In this document: positions 1-8,173 of the stretch, in pieces | Layout of the letters: every line of letters starts with the position of its first letter | Position numbering within the stretch: position 1 is the first letter of the stretch | From: Peribacillus saganii | Lineage (GTDB): Bacteria > Bacillota > Bacilli > Bacillales > DSM-1321 | Assembly (NCBI RefSeq): GCF_003429095.1 | Contig: NZ_QVTE01000007.1 | Span: forward strand, 1-37,084 | Direction: 5' to 3' | DNA length: 37,084 bases | The notes under the pieces: generated by a model | What the model was told of the DNA's origin: nothing | The model's input: the letters and a program-made list of their open reading frames with translations, nothing else | Database searches by the model: none | Program-made: the position numbers and the translations under genes

Positions 1-62
1 TTTTTGTTCAAGTCCCCGAAAATCCTTCTAACAGGAATGCTCCTTATTCCCCTAAGTTGATG

Positions 63-1565
63 TTACTTCCCTCTTTTAATCAACTTGCTAACTGCTTTCT
101 TAATTGGTCCGGCAAAAAGGCTTACAAAAATGATTGCCCATAAAACCAAAGCGATTGGAGTGGCAAAGAAGTATGAAAAATCTCCTTTTGACAACATGAA
201 AGCCCTTACAAAATTAGCTTCAGCTATCGGGCCTAAAATAACTGCAAGTACAAAAGGAACAATTGGATAGCCATTTATTCGCATAATCACTCCCATAATT
301 CCAAATACTAACATTAGGAATACATCAAACATAGAATTTGATAAAGCAAAGGAACCAATAGTACACAGGAGCAAAATCGTTGGAACAAGGATAGCAGGCT
401 TAACTCTTGTAATCTGTATCATCGGAGTGGCCAACAGCACCCCAAGGGGCAAGATCAGCAAACTTGCAAGACCAAGTGCCAAAATGACTGCATATGACTC
501 TGCCGCCTGGTCAATCATTACGCGCGGACCTGGGTTTATCCCGTGCAGATAAAACGCAGCAAGCATAATGGCAGCTGTGGAACTGCCTGGTATGCCCAGT
601 GTTAACGTTGGAATCAATGTTCCACTCGCTACTGCACTGTCACAAGCTTCTGAAGCAATAATCCCTTCTGGAGCTCCTTTACCGAATTGTTCTTTATTTT
701 TTGAAGTTTTTTTTGCAATTCCATAACTGATAAAGTTTGAAACGGCTGTTCCTGTGCCAGGAATTGCTCCTATAAATGTTCCCAATATAGAAGCTCTGAA
801 TATATCTTTTGGGTATTTTAAGGTTTCAACAACTCCATTGATCACCTCTTTTAAGGAACTGCCTTCAATCTTCTTAATATCTGTATCAATGAGTCTCTTC
901 TTTTTTGACAGGAAGTACATTTCCGTTATACCGAATAATCCGATTAAGATCGGTACGAAGGGAACATTGTCGTATAGTTCAATAAATCCCATCGTAAATC
1001 TGCCTTGCCCTAACAAAGGATCCGCTGACATAGCTGCAACTAATAACCCCAAACATGCTGAAATAAGACCGTCTCTAACATTCTCTCCAACAATGGTCGT
1101 GATTAAAGTAAGTCCAAATAAAGCGACTAAAAACATCTCGACGGATCCAAACTTAAGGGCAAAAGAAGACATAGGATTAATCACGATTAATACAATGGCA
1201 GCTCCTATTACGCCACCTACAGCGGATGCCATCCTTGCAATTCCAATAGCTAATTCTGCCTTTCCTTTTTGGGCCATTGGATACCCATCCAACGCTGTTG
1301 CAGCAGCACCCATTGTGCCAGGTGTATTAATCATAATGGCCGGAATAGCTCCTGCAAATTGGGCTCCTGCATAGATGGATGCCATAAAGATAAGGGCAGT
1401 CGTTAAGTCAAAGCCTATTGTGAGCGGCAGCAGAATAGCGCAAGCATTTGAAGAAGAAAATCCTGGCAGTGCCCCTGCTATGAATCCAACTGTTAATCCT
1501 ATGACCAAAAATGATATTGATTCAAAGGTAAACAGAATCGACAATGCTTCTAAAATCGTTTCCAC
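63..1565 (-). CDS. tctA: TctA-family large membrane subunit of a tripartite tricarboxylate-type transporter
   Basis: Large integral membrane subunit of a TTT-family secondary transporter, which takes up carboxylates (citrate is the classic case) together with TctB and a periplasmic or lipoprotein TctC. Hydrophobic segments run through the whole protein. The two family-typical glycine/proline motifs are visible: GALPGF at about residues 31-36, and GAIPGTGTAVSNF near residue 265. The length, about 500 aa, is usual for TctA. The frame opens at a GTG at 1577, but SD-like AGGGAGTGA sits 8 nt before an in-frame GTG at 1565, so I prefer 1565. It lies directly downstream of tctB and the GntR gene. 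No tctC is visible; it may lie beyond the left edge. Family is secure; substrate is not known. Confidence 0.9.
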   Translation of the reverse strand: METILEALSILFTFESISFLVIGLTVGFIAGALPGFSSSNACAILLPLTIGFDLTTALIFMASIYAGAQFAGAIPAIMINTPGTMGAAATALDGYPMAQKGKAELAIGIARMASAVGGVIGAAIVLIVINPMSSFALKFGSVEMFLVALFGLTLITTIVGENVRDGLISACLGLLVAAMSADPLLGQGRFTMGFIELYDNVPFVPILIGLFGITEMYFLSKKKRLIDTDIKKIEGSSLKEVINGVVETLKYPKDIFRASILGTFIGAIPGTGTAVSNFISYGIAKKTSKNKEQFGKGAPEGIIASEACDSAVASGTLIPTLTLGIPGSSTAAIMLAAFYLHGINPGPRVMIDQAAESYAVILALGLASLLILPLGVLLATPMIQITRVKPAILVPTILLLCTIGSFALSNSMFDVFLMLVFGIMGVIMRINGYPIVPFVLAVILGPIAEANFVRAFMLSKGDFSYFFATPIALVLWAIIFVSLFAGPIKKAVSKLIKRGK

Positions 1566-1587
1566 TCCATATTTCACTCCCTTTTAT

Positions 1588-2064
1588 TTAAAAGAAGATT
1601 CCTTTTGGCAATTGAATTTGAAGAATATAATCGAAAAGTGTATAGCTTAATGCAATCAGAAGCAGCAGGTTGAAGAGAAGGGTTTTCAAGTCTTTGATCC
1701 CTAGTGTGGAAAAAATGGCCAATAAGAAGAAGATCGTGGATACATAAAAGCCTATGATGGAAATTAATTTGGCGTAGATAAACAGGATTAGGAGTGTAAG
1801 TAATGGTTTTTTCCACTCAATGATAAGCTGCTTGATGGACACTAAACTATTAGTCTCACTTCCACTCTCCTTTTTACTTGCCAATAAGTTTTTAATTTCT
1901 GCGCTCAAAGTCCAAATAAATAACAAGCTTAATACAGCGATTATTCCTTTAGGATAACTGGATGCACCAGAATCCATGTTTCTTATATTGACAAAAAAGG
2001 CACTCGTGAAAACGATACCTATAACAGGAAATAATAATTTTTTCAGAACTTGGGAGAAATACAT
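1588..2064 (-). CDS. tctB: TctB-family small membrane subunit of the TTT transporter
   Basis: Small, poorly conserved four-helix membrane partner of TctA. The 158-residue product has a hydrophobic N-terminal segment, a charged loop (about residues 60-85) and three further hydrophobic stretches, the usual TctB plan. The start is placed at the ATG at 2064, because AGAGGTGA lies five bases upstream; the frame could open three codons earlier. The gene sits between the GntR regulator and tctA and is almost certainly co-transcribed with tctA, with 22 bases separating them. Assignment rests on topology and context more than on conserved residues. Confidence 0.8.
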   Translation of the reverse strand: MYFSQVLKKLLFPVIGIVFTSAFFVNIRNMDSGASSYPKGIIAVLSLLFIWTLSAEIKNLLASKKESGSETNSLVSIKQLIIEWKKPLLTLLILFIYAKLISIIGFYVSTIFFLLAIFSTLGIKDLKTLLFNLLLLIALSYTLFDYILQIQLPKGIFF

Positions 2065-2115
2065 ATTGATCACCTCTCGAGGTCTTTTTAAATATTGCCG
2101 GAGTTTTTATAATGG

Positions 2116-2811
2116 TTATTTTATAAATGATTTATCCTTCGAAAGCTCTTCCTGAAGTCTCAAGGCAGAGGAAATAATGTGGTTTTCCAATGTTTTAAGT
2201 GCTTTTTCGATTGTACCTGACTTAAAAAAGTTGCAGATGGCCAAATGATCATTCAAAGATTTTTCTAATCTTCCGGATAAGTTCATGGATGAGGCTCTAT
2301 ATCTGAGAGTTAATTCTTCAATATTCTGCAGTGTGGAAATTAAGTAGCTATTACCTGAATTCGTTATGAAAATATCATGAAAACGGATATTTTCATTCAT
2401 ATAGGCTTGGAAGTCTCTATTGTCGATTAAGAGCTGCTGCTTTTCCAGGCTTTCTTCCAATTCGCTAACTGTTTTGTCTGGAGAATGCAGGTAAGAGTTT
2501 TTGAGTGCCAGCATTTCAAGATTTAATCTAACTTCATACATTTCCTTTAATTCTTTCACTGAAAGTTGAGAAACAAAAATCCCTTTTCTTGGGGCAATAT
2601 TAACTAACCCTTTAGCCTCCAGCATCCTCATAGCTTCTCTTACTGGAGCTCTGCTTATCCCTAATTTTTCCGCAACCAATGATTCTACAATCATCTCTCC
2701 AGGTTTTAGTTCTCCGCGGATGATGGCATTGTAAATATGATTTTTTACTTGGTCTGAAAGCGTACCTGTTTCAAGCCTGACATTATGATAAAAATCACTT
2801 TTGATAACCAA
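2116..2811 (-). CDS. GntR-family transcriptional regulator with FCD ligand-binding domain
   Basis: DNA-binding regulator of the FadR subfamily. A winged helix-turn-helix occupies about residues 15-80 (SRAPVREAMRMLEAKGLV is the recognition-helix region). It is followed by an all-helical FCD domain (about 90-215) that in relatives binds carboxylic acids, often with a metal. Length (231 aa) is typical. The start is TTG at 2811, preceded by GGGGGAGA. It heads the tctBA genes on the same strand, 52 bases upstream of tctB, so it probably controls them and itself. Two GTCGAC-centred palindromic sites lie just upstream of its start. The identity of the effector is unknown; a tricarboxylate or other organic acid is an inference from the adjacent transporter. 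Confidence 0.9.
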   Translation of the reverse strand: MVIKSDFYHNVRLETGTLSDQVKNHIYNAIIRGELKPGEMIVESLVAEKLGISRAPVREAMRMLEAKGLVNIAPRKGIFVSQLSVKELKEMYEVRLNLEMLALKNSYLHSPDKTVSELEESLEKQQLLIDNRDFQAYMNENIRFHDIFITNSGNSYLISTLQNIEELTLRYRASSMNLSGRLEKSLNDHLAICNFFKSGTIEKALKTLENHIISSALRLQEELSKDKSFIK

Positions 2812-2825
2812 GATCTCCCCCCTTA

Positions 2826-2837
2826 AGTGTCGACTTT
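2826..2837. promoter_or_regulatory. Downstream operator-like site centred on GTCGAC
   Basis: An imperfect palindrome (AAGTGTCGACTT) centred on GTCGAC at 2829-2834. It lies 28 bp from a second GTCGAC and between the predicted promoter and the TTG start of the GntR gene. FadR/FCD GntR proteins bind short GT-N-AC palindromes, so autoregulation is a reasonable inference. Confidence 0.45.
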
Positions 2838-2853
2838 TTGATACCTACAATCG

Positions 2854-2865
2854 ATTGTCGACAAT
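2854..2865. promoter_or_regulatory. Operator-like perfect 12-bp palindrome for the GntR regulator
   Basis: ATTGTCGACAAT is a perfect inverted repeat, just downstream of a predicted promoter (2879-2906) reading into the GntR-tctBA genes. The TTGTNNACAA pattern fits the half-site logic of FadR-like GntR proteins. Repression by road-block or steric hindrance is inferred. Confidence 0.55.
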
Positions 2866-2878
2866 TAGATTTCTTAGT

Positions 2879-2906
2879 TTTATATGTATTAATGCAACTT
2901 TGACAA
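2879..2906 (-). promoter_or_regulatory. Predicted SigA promoter of the GntR-tctBA operon
   Basis: On the minus strand TTGTCA (2901-2906) and TATAAA (2879-2884) are separated by 16 bp. The two GTCGAC palindromes lie immediately downstream. The box matches are partial (4/6 and 5/6), so this is a prediction. Confidence 0.4.
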
Positions 2907-2949
2907 TATTACTAACTAGCAGATATCTTTTTAGGAGCCTTCAAACTGA

Positions 2950-3020
2950 ATCGAGTAGAAGGCGATTCTAATCTCCTCCTCTCACACCACCGGACATACC
3001 GTCGGCATACGGCGGTTTGA
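2950..3020 (-). mobile_element. Group II intron 3'-end relic (domains V-VI)
   Basis: Read on the minus strand, the segment starts with ACCGCC, which can pair with GGTGGT downstream to form a domain-V-like hairpin of about 34 nt. It continues with GTGAGAGGAGGAG and ends in CTACTCGAT. This pattern is typical of domains V/VI and the 3' end of bacterial group II introns. No reverse transcriptase gene and no 5' intron end are present, so only the tail remains. A 65-codon frame across it (2912-3109) is not a believable gene. The call rests on remembered consensus and should be tested with a covariance model. Confidence 0.55.
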
Positions 3021-3112
3021 AAGTGTTTGTAGATAATTGTTTCTTCCCATATCCAGCCGATATTTTTTTCCAAAAGTAACACCAACCAGGACTTTATAAA
3101 TTTCTCCACAAG

Positions 3113-3147
3113 AAAAAAGCAGGACCATACTATGACGGACCTGCTTG
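3113..3147 (-). terminator. Intrinsic terminator of the AtpI-like gene
   Basis: GCAGG and CCTGC arms, extended by two further pairs past an A-A mismatch, are followed on the minus strand by six Ts. It lies 45 bases after the AtpI-like stop codon. Confidence 0.65.
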
Positions 3148-3191
3148 TTTATGAAACCTCTATTATCAAAATAGAAAGTATATATTTTAGA

Positions 3192-3575
3192 TTAAAACTT
3201 CTTTCCATTAGCTTCTTGCATGCTGTAATATCCCAGATTGATTGTCATTAGAAAATATCCACCCAAAATCCCGGCAGCAAAAGCCTCCATTACCATCTGA
3301 TGTTCGAGTTCATAGAGGATAATCGCACCCAGTACAGCTGCGGCACTCCGATTTAAAAACCCTAAGGAAGGCATCCTTTTCCCGGCAACAATACGTTCTT
3401 CAATCTTATTAATGCGCCTGCCTAATACCCACATGCAATATACACTTACAAGTATTCCGATAGCCGCTCCAAAAAAGTGCGTGGAGAATGGTGTTAATAC
3501 CCAGCCACCTGTTAACACCGGAAAAATATAAAAAGTTATTTGTTTAAGAAATACTTTGAAGGCAAAATGAATCAA
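3192..3575 (-). CDS. AtpI-like (ATP synthase subunit I family) small membrane protein
   Basis: A 127-residue protein with four hydrophobic segments (about 12-30, 34-52, 74-92 and 95-112). A central basic/acidic loop reads RRINKIEERIVAGKRMPSLG. The pattern of two helices, a loop of KxxEExVxxGKxxxSLG type and two helices resembles Bacillus AtpI, which precedes the F1Fo ATP synthase genes. Here it stands alone, with no atp genes nearby, so it may be a paralogue with a different role such as ion or metal handling. The start is TTG at 3575, with AAGGAG eight bases upstream. It has its own terminator at 3113-3147. Family membership is judged from remembered similarity. Confidence 0.6.
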   Translation of the reverse strand: MIHFAFKVFLKQITFYIFPVLTGGWVLTPFSTHFFGAAIGILVSVYCMWVLGRRINKIEERIVAGKRMPSLGFLNRSAAAVLGAIILYELEHQMVMEAFAAGILGGYFLMTINLGYYSMQEANGKKF

Positions 3576-3815
3576 TGATCTAACTCCTTAATTTTATAAT
3601 AACTTCAATAGTATCTTTATATAATGATATTTTCAAGAAAAAAGAATCGTCAATTATTAAACTTAGCTAAATTTCCACTTTTTACAAAAGAATTAATAAA
3701 CTTAGGTAAATTACCAACAAATAAAAATAATTCAGAATGATATGTAAATATAATAATAATACTTTTCAATATTTTCTAAATATTATTAATGTTCATGGAA
3801 ATATCTGAATAGATA
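3576..3815. other. AT-rich intergenic stretch without a gene
   Basis: A very A/T-rich stretch between the AtpI-like gene and the inverted-repeat terminator. No frame with a ribosome binding site was seen. It must hold the promoter of the AtpI-like gene, but no convincing -35/-10 pair stands out. Confidence 0.5.
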
Positions 3816-3852
3816 AAAAGAAGAAGTCCCTTTTTTCGGGACTTCTTCTTTT
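3816..3852 (-). terminator. Strong hairpin terminator downstream of the permease remnant
   Basis: A perfect 15-bp inverted repeat (AAAAGAAGAAGTCCC and its complement) with a 7-nt loop. It lies 35 bases past the last in-frame stop of the ABC-2 permease remnant. A and T runs in the arms would let it work in both directions. Confidence 0.7.
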
Positions 3853-3886
3853 ATTTATTCGATTCAAATATCTGTTCTAAGAAACC

Positions 3887-4203
3887 TCAGTGAATATCCG
3901 CTCTCCTAAAGCACACTATCGTAGCAGCGAACCCTGTATAAGCAACAGAGCAATCAAAATTTAAAACCTCCGCAGGATAGGGTCTGCCGCAGGGTATTAT
4001 TCGCTATGTCCCCCGGACGCCCACAGACACAGTCCCCGATGTTCAGATTTACATGCCATTACGTTCAGTAAGGTTATGACGATCAAAAATATGATTGACG
4101 GTACATAGTTTTTCAATACAAGCGTCATAAAGACTATCGGGGTCAACAAAACGAACAGAAGACTTCCACCTATCAAGAATTGTTTGAAAGACTCGATTAT
4201 CAT
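3887..4203 (-). pseudogene. Decayed ABC-2 type permease, BcrB-like C-terminal remnant
   Basis: The minus strand encodes a hydrophobic fragment (FLIGGSLLFVLLTPIVFMTL, then SEHRGLCLW) that resembles the C-terminal half of ABC-2 permeases used in bacteriocin or bacitracin efflux. The frame stops at about 3997. Further on, another frame reads VAYTGFAATIVCFRRADIH and a stop at 3887, which looks like the natural end of such a permease. At least two frameshifts separate the pieces. The N-terminal half is absent, since family members are about 230-250 aa. A terminator follows at 3816-3852. The neighbouring upstream gene is a BcrC-type phosphatase, so this may be the wreck of a bcr-like resistance cluster. 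No ATPase gene remains. Confidence 0.5.
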
Positions 4204-4433
4204 TAAAGAACTTTAAGCCCTCGAACTGTCCTGCGTGGCCCAATATCAGGGTCAGCCCCCAAGAAACCAGAGTCAGTGGTCGTTTTGCCTACCCATTACT
4301 TCCTAGAATACGTATATCTCCCTTTGGTTTACCGTTTAATTAAGATGATCAACCGAAATTTGGGGCTTATAATGTTTTGTTAGATTTAGGTTTTGGTTAT
4401 TTCACTCATCTGAAATTCTACCTTCAGAATTAA

Positions 4434-5009
4434 TTAAAATGTTTTTGATTTTTCTTTTTCAGGATTAGCTACTGCAAAACTCTTGCTAAAACTCAATCGA
4501 GGTATGATCCAGAAAGCAAGCAGCGCTGAAAGAACACCCAGAAGGGCTCCGGCCGCCACGTCTGCTGGATAGTGCACTCCAACATAAATTCGTGAAAAGG
4601 CAACCAATATTGCAAGTAAAAGCAACAAACATCCCTCTTTTTTTCTAAATAGCCAAAAAGAAAAACAAACGGAAAAAAACAGGATGGCATGGTCGCTTGG
4701 AAATGAATTTCCAACACTTTTTTCAATCAATAAATTAACGTTTTCGAGCTCTGCAAATGGCTGATAATTAGAATAAAACTGTCCGGCAATCTTCCCTGCT
4801 ATCTCAGCAATTATTAAAGCCAACACGGCATTTATAACCATAAGTCTGTTCCTATTAGTCCTAGAAAACCAGGATATAAGCAAGGCCACTCCTAAAAAAT
4901 ACACCATATACTCTGCCAGGAATACTATGACTGGATTTAAATATTCATGTTGTTTGCCTAAATCATTGATTAAACGAAACATCGATACATTTACATCAGT
5001 AAAATTCAT
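4434..5009 (-). CDS. bcrC: PAP2-family undecaprenyl-diphosphate phosphatase, BcrC type
   Basis: Membrane phosphatase predicted to remove the terminal phosphate of undecaprenyl diphosphate on the outer face of the membrane, recycling the cell-wall lipid carrier and giving bacitracin tolerance. The 191-residue protein has five or six hydrophobic segments. PAP2 motifs are visible: FPSDH (103-107, the PSGH-type motif with catalytic His107), then SRIYVGVHYPAD (139-150), giving Ser139, Arg140, nucleophile His146 and Asp150. The usual RP of motif 1 is QP here (NYQPF, 81-85); some BcrC relatives share this. The start ATG follows GGGGGACGG. Downstream lies the remnant of an ABC-2 permease. Substrate is inferred from the family. 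Confidence 0.8.
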   Translation of the reverse strand: MNFTDVNVSMFRLINDLGKQHEYLNPVIVFLAEYMVYFLGVALLISWFSRTNRNRLMVINAVLALIIAEIAGKIAGQFYSNYQPFAELENVNLLIEKSVGNSFPSDHAILFFSVCFSFWLFRKKEGCLLLLLAILVAFSRIYVGVHYPADVAAGALLGVLSALLAFWIIPRLSFSKSFAVANPEKEKSKTF

Positions 5010-5137
5010 TCATCCGTCCCCCTTTTAATTCTTATGAGGAAATTATATACCACATCCTGCCAAGTAATATAACGAATAAATCTTTCAGGACATTACATTT
5101 TTGAAAGGTGCGGATAAACCTGCAAGAATACGGAACA

Positions 5138-5318
5138 AAAGCGGAAGCGCCCTGCTTAAAGGAAGAACGGCCAAGATCGACTCGTCCTGAGGCAACGCCA
5201 TTATCACCCACATCCTGTGGGACTCCGGCAAGCATAAGACATGTGCTGACAGAAGGCGCTTTTTGCCTTCCCAAGTGATTGGCTTATTACCTCGAGGGGT
5301 TGGGCGCTGGAGCTAGAG
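5138..5318 (+). repeat. Dispersed intergenic repeat, copy 1
   Basis: A GC-richer block set in AT-rich surroundings. It opens with GGAAGCGCCCTG and closes with GGGCGCTGGAGCTAGA. Blocks shared with the copy at 29847-30260 include GAAGAACGGC, CACATCCTGTG, TCCGGCAAGCAT, GACAGAAGGCGCTTTT and GATTGGCTTAT, in the same order and orientation. An 80-codon frame across it is not credible as a gene. Confidence 0.75.
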
Positions 5319-5373
5319 AAGACTTAATTTCGTTATCCATAACTTTTACTATTTTTATAATTTCCTATCAAAA

Positions 5374-5398
5374 CAAAAAAAGAGCCGAATAGGCTCTA
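5374..5398 (-). terminator. Intrinsic terminator of the ssu operon
   Basis: GAGCC and GGCTC arms with a 5-nt loop, followed on the minus strand by seven Ts. It lies 70 bases after the ssuB stop. Confidence 0.7.
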
Positions 5399-5466
5399 GT
5401 CAAAGTATAGTGAAACTGATACTTATAATGGGACAACGCGTTTACTTTTTTAAAAATAACTACAGT

Positions 5467-6336
5467 TCACTGTGGTTTTTGGTGATCCTTTATGCCATTC
5501 CGGACAGACTCTTCTTTGTAACTGCTTTCGGGAACCACCTTTTTAGCTTTCCTTACTAAAGGCAATGTTTCCGGCTGACGGTTGACGACTAGCAATTCCT
5601 TCTCTTTCCCGCGCAGCATGATCCTGTCTAATATCTCTTCAACATGATTTGCGAAAGCAGAATTGGAGCGCTGCCTTGGCCTTGGCAGATTGATCAGTTT
5701 ATTTAAAACTATTTTCCCATCCTCAATCAGAATGACCCTGTCCGCTATTGCAACCGCTTCCTCAACATCATGTGTAACTAAAATTGAAGTGAACTTCTTT
5801 TCTTTCCAAATCGTTTCAATCAGATCCTGCATTTCGATTCTGGTTAAAGCATCAAGTGCGCCCAGTGGTTCGTCCAGCAGGAGGATATCCGGCTTATGAA
5901 CCAGTGCACGGGCCAATGCTACCCTTTGTTTTTGTCCGCCTGAAAGCTTTGCGGGCCAATCCTGCCCCCGCTCCTCCAAGCCGACATTGCGCAACGCCTG
6001 CAATGCTTCCATTTTCCAGTTCCCATGAAGCCCTAAACCGACATTATCAATAACACGCTTCCACGGTAGGAGCCTGCCATCCTGAAACATGATCCGGGCA
6101 TGTTTGTTAAGGCGGTTTAATGCCATCCCGCCTACACAAATCGATCCCCCGTCATATTTCTCCAGCCCGGCCACCAGCCGGAGAAGCGTACTTTTCCCGC
6201 AGCCGCTTTTGCCGACAACAGCAACAAATTCGCCAAATTTAATAGTAAGGTTAATCCCATTCAGAACCGGCCGGTTGTTATATGTCTTTTGAACAGCGTC
6301 CAATACGATATGGGAGTCAGGTATATGAGATAACAA
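5467..6336 (-). CDS. ssuB: Aliphatic sulfonate ABC transporter ATP-binding protein
   Basis: Cytoplasmic ATPase that powers alkanesulfonate or taurine import with SsuC and SsuA. Walker [10 protein letters not shown] (42-50), Q-loop MFQD, signature LSGGQ (130-134), Walker B LLLDE (about 151-155) and switch His188 are all present. The segment [17 protein letters not shown] after the ATPase core is characteristic of SsuB. The product is 289 aa, longer than usual by about 30-40 residues, with a charged lysine-rich tail whose role is unclear. The start is TTG at 6336, preceded by GAGGAGGAA. It is the last gene of the ssuA-ssuC-ssuB run, 27 bases after ssuC, and is followed by a terminator. The monooxygenase gene ssuD is not next to it. 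Confidence 0.92.
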   Translation of the reverse strand: MLSHIPDSHIVLDAVQKTYNNRPVLNGINLTIKFGEFVAVVGKSGCGKSTLLRLVAGLEKYDGGSICVGGMALNRLNKHARIMFQDGRLLPWKRVIDNVGLGLHGNWKMEALQALRNVGLEERGQDWPAKLSGGQKQRVALARALVHKPDILLLDEPLGALDALTRIEMQDLIETIWKEKKFTSILVTHDVEEAVAIADRVILIEDGKIVLNKLINLPRPRQRSNSAFANHVEEILDRIMLRGKEKELLVVNRQPETLPLVRKAKKVVPESSYKEESVRNGIKDHQKPQ

Positions 6337-6363
6337 CTGCTCTTCCTCCTCTCCATCTGGCTC

Positions 6364-7128
6364 TTATGAATTCCATTGAAGCCATTTTCCTTCTACCATT
6401 CTGGCTATTACATCTGAAAGCTTTCCAAACAATGCGTATAAAACAATGCTTAATACAATAACATCCATTTGCATGAATTCGCGTGCATTCATCGCCATGT
6501 AGCCGATGCCGGAATGTGCAGATATCGTCTCTGCAACAATCAGCGTCATCCACATCACTCCAAGGGAGAAGCGGATTCCGACCAATATGGAAGAAAGAGC
6601 TCCTGGAAAAATAATCGTCCAGAATAAAGCTCCTCCCTTTAAACCGTATGCCTGCCCCATCTCAATCAGGTTTTTATCTACAGATTTAATTCCATGGTAG
6701 GTATTTATATATACTGGAAACAGTACACCAAGGGCTACAATAAAGATTTTCGATGTTTCATCTATTCCAAACCATAGAATAACCAGCGGAATTAACGCCA
6801 GATGCGGGATATTTCTGAGCATCTGGATGGATGTGTCGAAAAACAGCTCGGAAACTTTGGATATGCCGTTAAAGAGTCCGAGCAGAAACCCGATTGTCCC
6901 GCCTATCAAAAACCCTGTTAAAGCCCTGCCAAGGCTGATCGAGAGATGGTCCAGCAGCTCTCCTGTTTGGGTGAGTTCTACCGCAGCCTTCAAAACATCC
7001 AAAGGCGCCGGAAGGATTCTTGGCGGAATAACGCCCATTGATGCGAAAATCTGCCAGCAAAGCAGAAGAAGGACCGGTACTGCCCAGGGAATGAATACTT
7101 TTGCAGCTCCATTTATGCTTGGTTTCAT
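6364..7128 (-). CDS. ssuC: Aliphatic sulfonate ABC transporter permease
   Basis: Inner-membrane permease of the sulfonate importer. The 254-residue protein has six hydrophobic segments and a BPD_transp_1 domain (about residues 60-245). The cytoplasmic EAA loop reads EMGQAYGLKGGALFWTIIFPGA near residues 155-176, the contact site for the ATPase. N-terminal features such as PWAVPVLLLLCWQ and RILPAPLDVLKA match SsuC/TauC-type permeases. It starts at ATG 7128, 19 bases after ssuA, and is followed by ssuB, so the three are one transcription unit. Substrate class is inferred from ssuA and ssuB. Confidence 0.92.
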   Translation of the reverse strand: MKPSINGAAKVFIPWAVPVLLLLCWQIFASMGVIPPRILPAPLDVLKAAVELTQTGELLDHLSISLGRALTGFLIGGTIGFLLGLFNGISKVSELFFDTSIQMLRNIPHLALIPLVILWFGIDETSKIFIVALGVLFPVYINTYHGIKSVDKNLIEMGQAYGLKGGALFWTIIFPGALSSILVGIRFSLGVMWMTLIVAETISAHSGIGYMAMNAREFMQMDVIVLSIVLYALFGKLSDVIARMVEGKWLQWNS

Positions 7129-7147
7129 GAGTGTGCTTCCCCTCTAT

Positions 7148-8173
7148 TTATTCTTTTGCCATCCTTTCTTGATCCACAACATCCATTACATTAATCTTTT
7201 TCGGGATGATTCCCAGTTCAACATACGTATCGGCTATCTCCTGCTGTTCGCTGATAATTTGTTTAGTCAACTGGTCAAGGCCGTAATCGCGACGCTGTGC
7301 TGACTTCAATAAAGATTTCTCATCAATTTTCAGAAGCGGTGATAGCATGGCTACTAATTCATCATGATGTGAATTAGCCCATTCTGCAGATTTTTGAATT
7401 TCGTCGATCATAATATCAATCAATTCACTGTTATTCTTTTCGAACTCAGTATTTGCCAAAAAGAAATCCCGGTCTGTTGTCAGTCCTTCTCCATCCTTTA
7501 ACAAACGGGCATTCGAATGGATTTCTGTATCGGCTGTAAATGGGTCCCATATTGCCCAAGCATCGATATTTCCCTGTTCAAATGCCACACGCGCATCTCC
7601 TGGCTGCAGGAATGAAGGCTGAATATCCCCATAGGAAATCCCTGCTTTTTCCAGACCCTTAACCAATAGATAATGAGCGCTGGATCCCTTGGCAAATCCG
7701 ATTTTCTTGCCTTTTAAATCAGCAAGGGACTTGATTCGGGAGTCTTTATGGACTAATATGCCGCTTCCTTTAAATTTTGATTTTCCCGCTGCTACATAGA
7801 CAAAAGGGGTGTTAGCGGCCTGGGCAAAGATGGGTGGAGAATCACCGGTGCGGCCAAAGTTAATGCTTCCACCGTTCAACGCCTCCATAAGTGCAGGGCC
7901 TGAAGTGAATTCCTTCCATTCCACCTTATACCCTTCCGGCTCCAGCCTCTTTTCAAGCGTTCCTAGGCCTTTTAATATCACAAGGGGACCGTTCTTTTGG
8001 TACCCGATCTTAACAACATTTTCTTTTTGCTTTCCAGATTGCTTATCGGTGTTTGTGGTTTTGATTTCAGTTGTGCTTCCGTTACCACTTGCACAGCCTG
8101 TAAGGATCAAGCCAGCTGCCAGCAATAAACTTACAATATACATAAACAGAGAATTGCCTTTCTTTCCGCTCAT
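7148..8173 (-). CDS. ssuA: Aliphatic sulfonate-binding lipoprotein
   Basis: Extracellular solute-binding lipoprotein of the sulfonate importer. A signal peptide ends in lipobox LTGC (Cys27), followed by a Gly/Ser/Thr-rich linker. The mature part is an SsuA/THI5-like type-2 periplasmic fold, with VVKIGYQKNGPLVILKGLG at the start of domain 1, the GSINFGRTGDSPPIFAQAA segment, and DAWAIWDPFTA, which are all usual in SsuA. Length (341 aa) is normal. It is first in the operon. Neither an S-box riboswitch nor an obvious regulator site was seen in the 150 bases upstream, which it shares with the divergent DUF3231 gene. Taurine or nitrate analogues remain possible ligands. Confidence 0.9.
   Translation of the reverse strand: MSGKKGNSLFMYIVSLLLAAGLILTGCASGNGSTTEIKTTNTDKQSGKQKENVVKIGYQKNGPLVILKGLGTLEKRLEPEGYKVEWKEFTSGPALMEALNGGSINFGRTGDSPPIFAQAANTPFVYVAAGKSKFKGSGILVHKDSRIKSLADLKGKKIGFAKGSSAHYLLVKGLEKAGISYGDIQPSFLQPGDARVAFEQGNIDAWAIWDPFTADTEIHSNARLLKDGEGLTTDRDFFLANTEFEKNNSELIDIMIDEIQKSAEWANSHHDELVAMLSPLLKIDEKSLLKSAQRRDYGLDQLTKQIISEQQEIADTYVELGIIPKKINVMDVVDQERMAKE

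Noticed and set aside
2912..3109. 65-codon minus-strand ORF
   Set aside because: It runs through the group II intron tail, has RNA-structure sequence and no protein-like pattern or ribosome site.
5032..5274. 80-codon minus-strand ORF
   Set aside because: It lies mostly inside the dispersed repeat copy 1 and is explained by that repeat.
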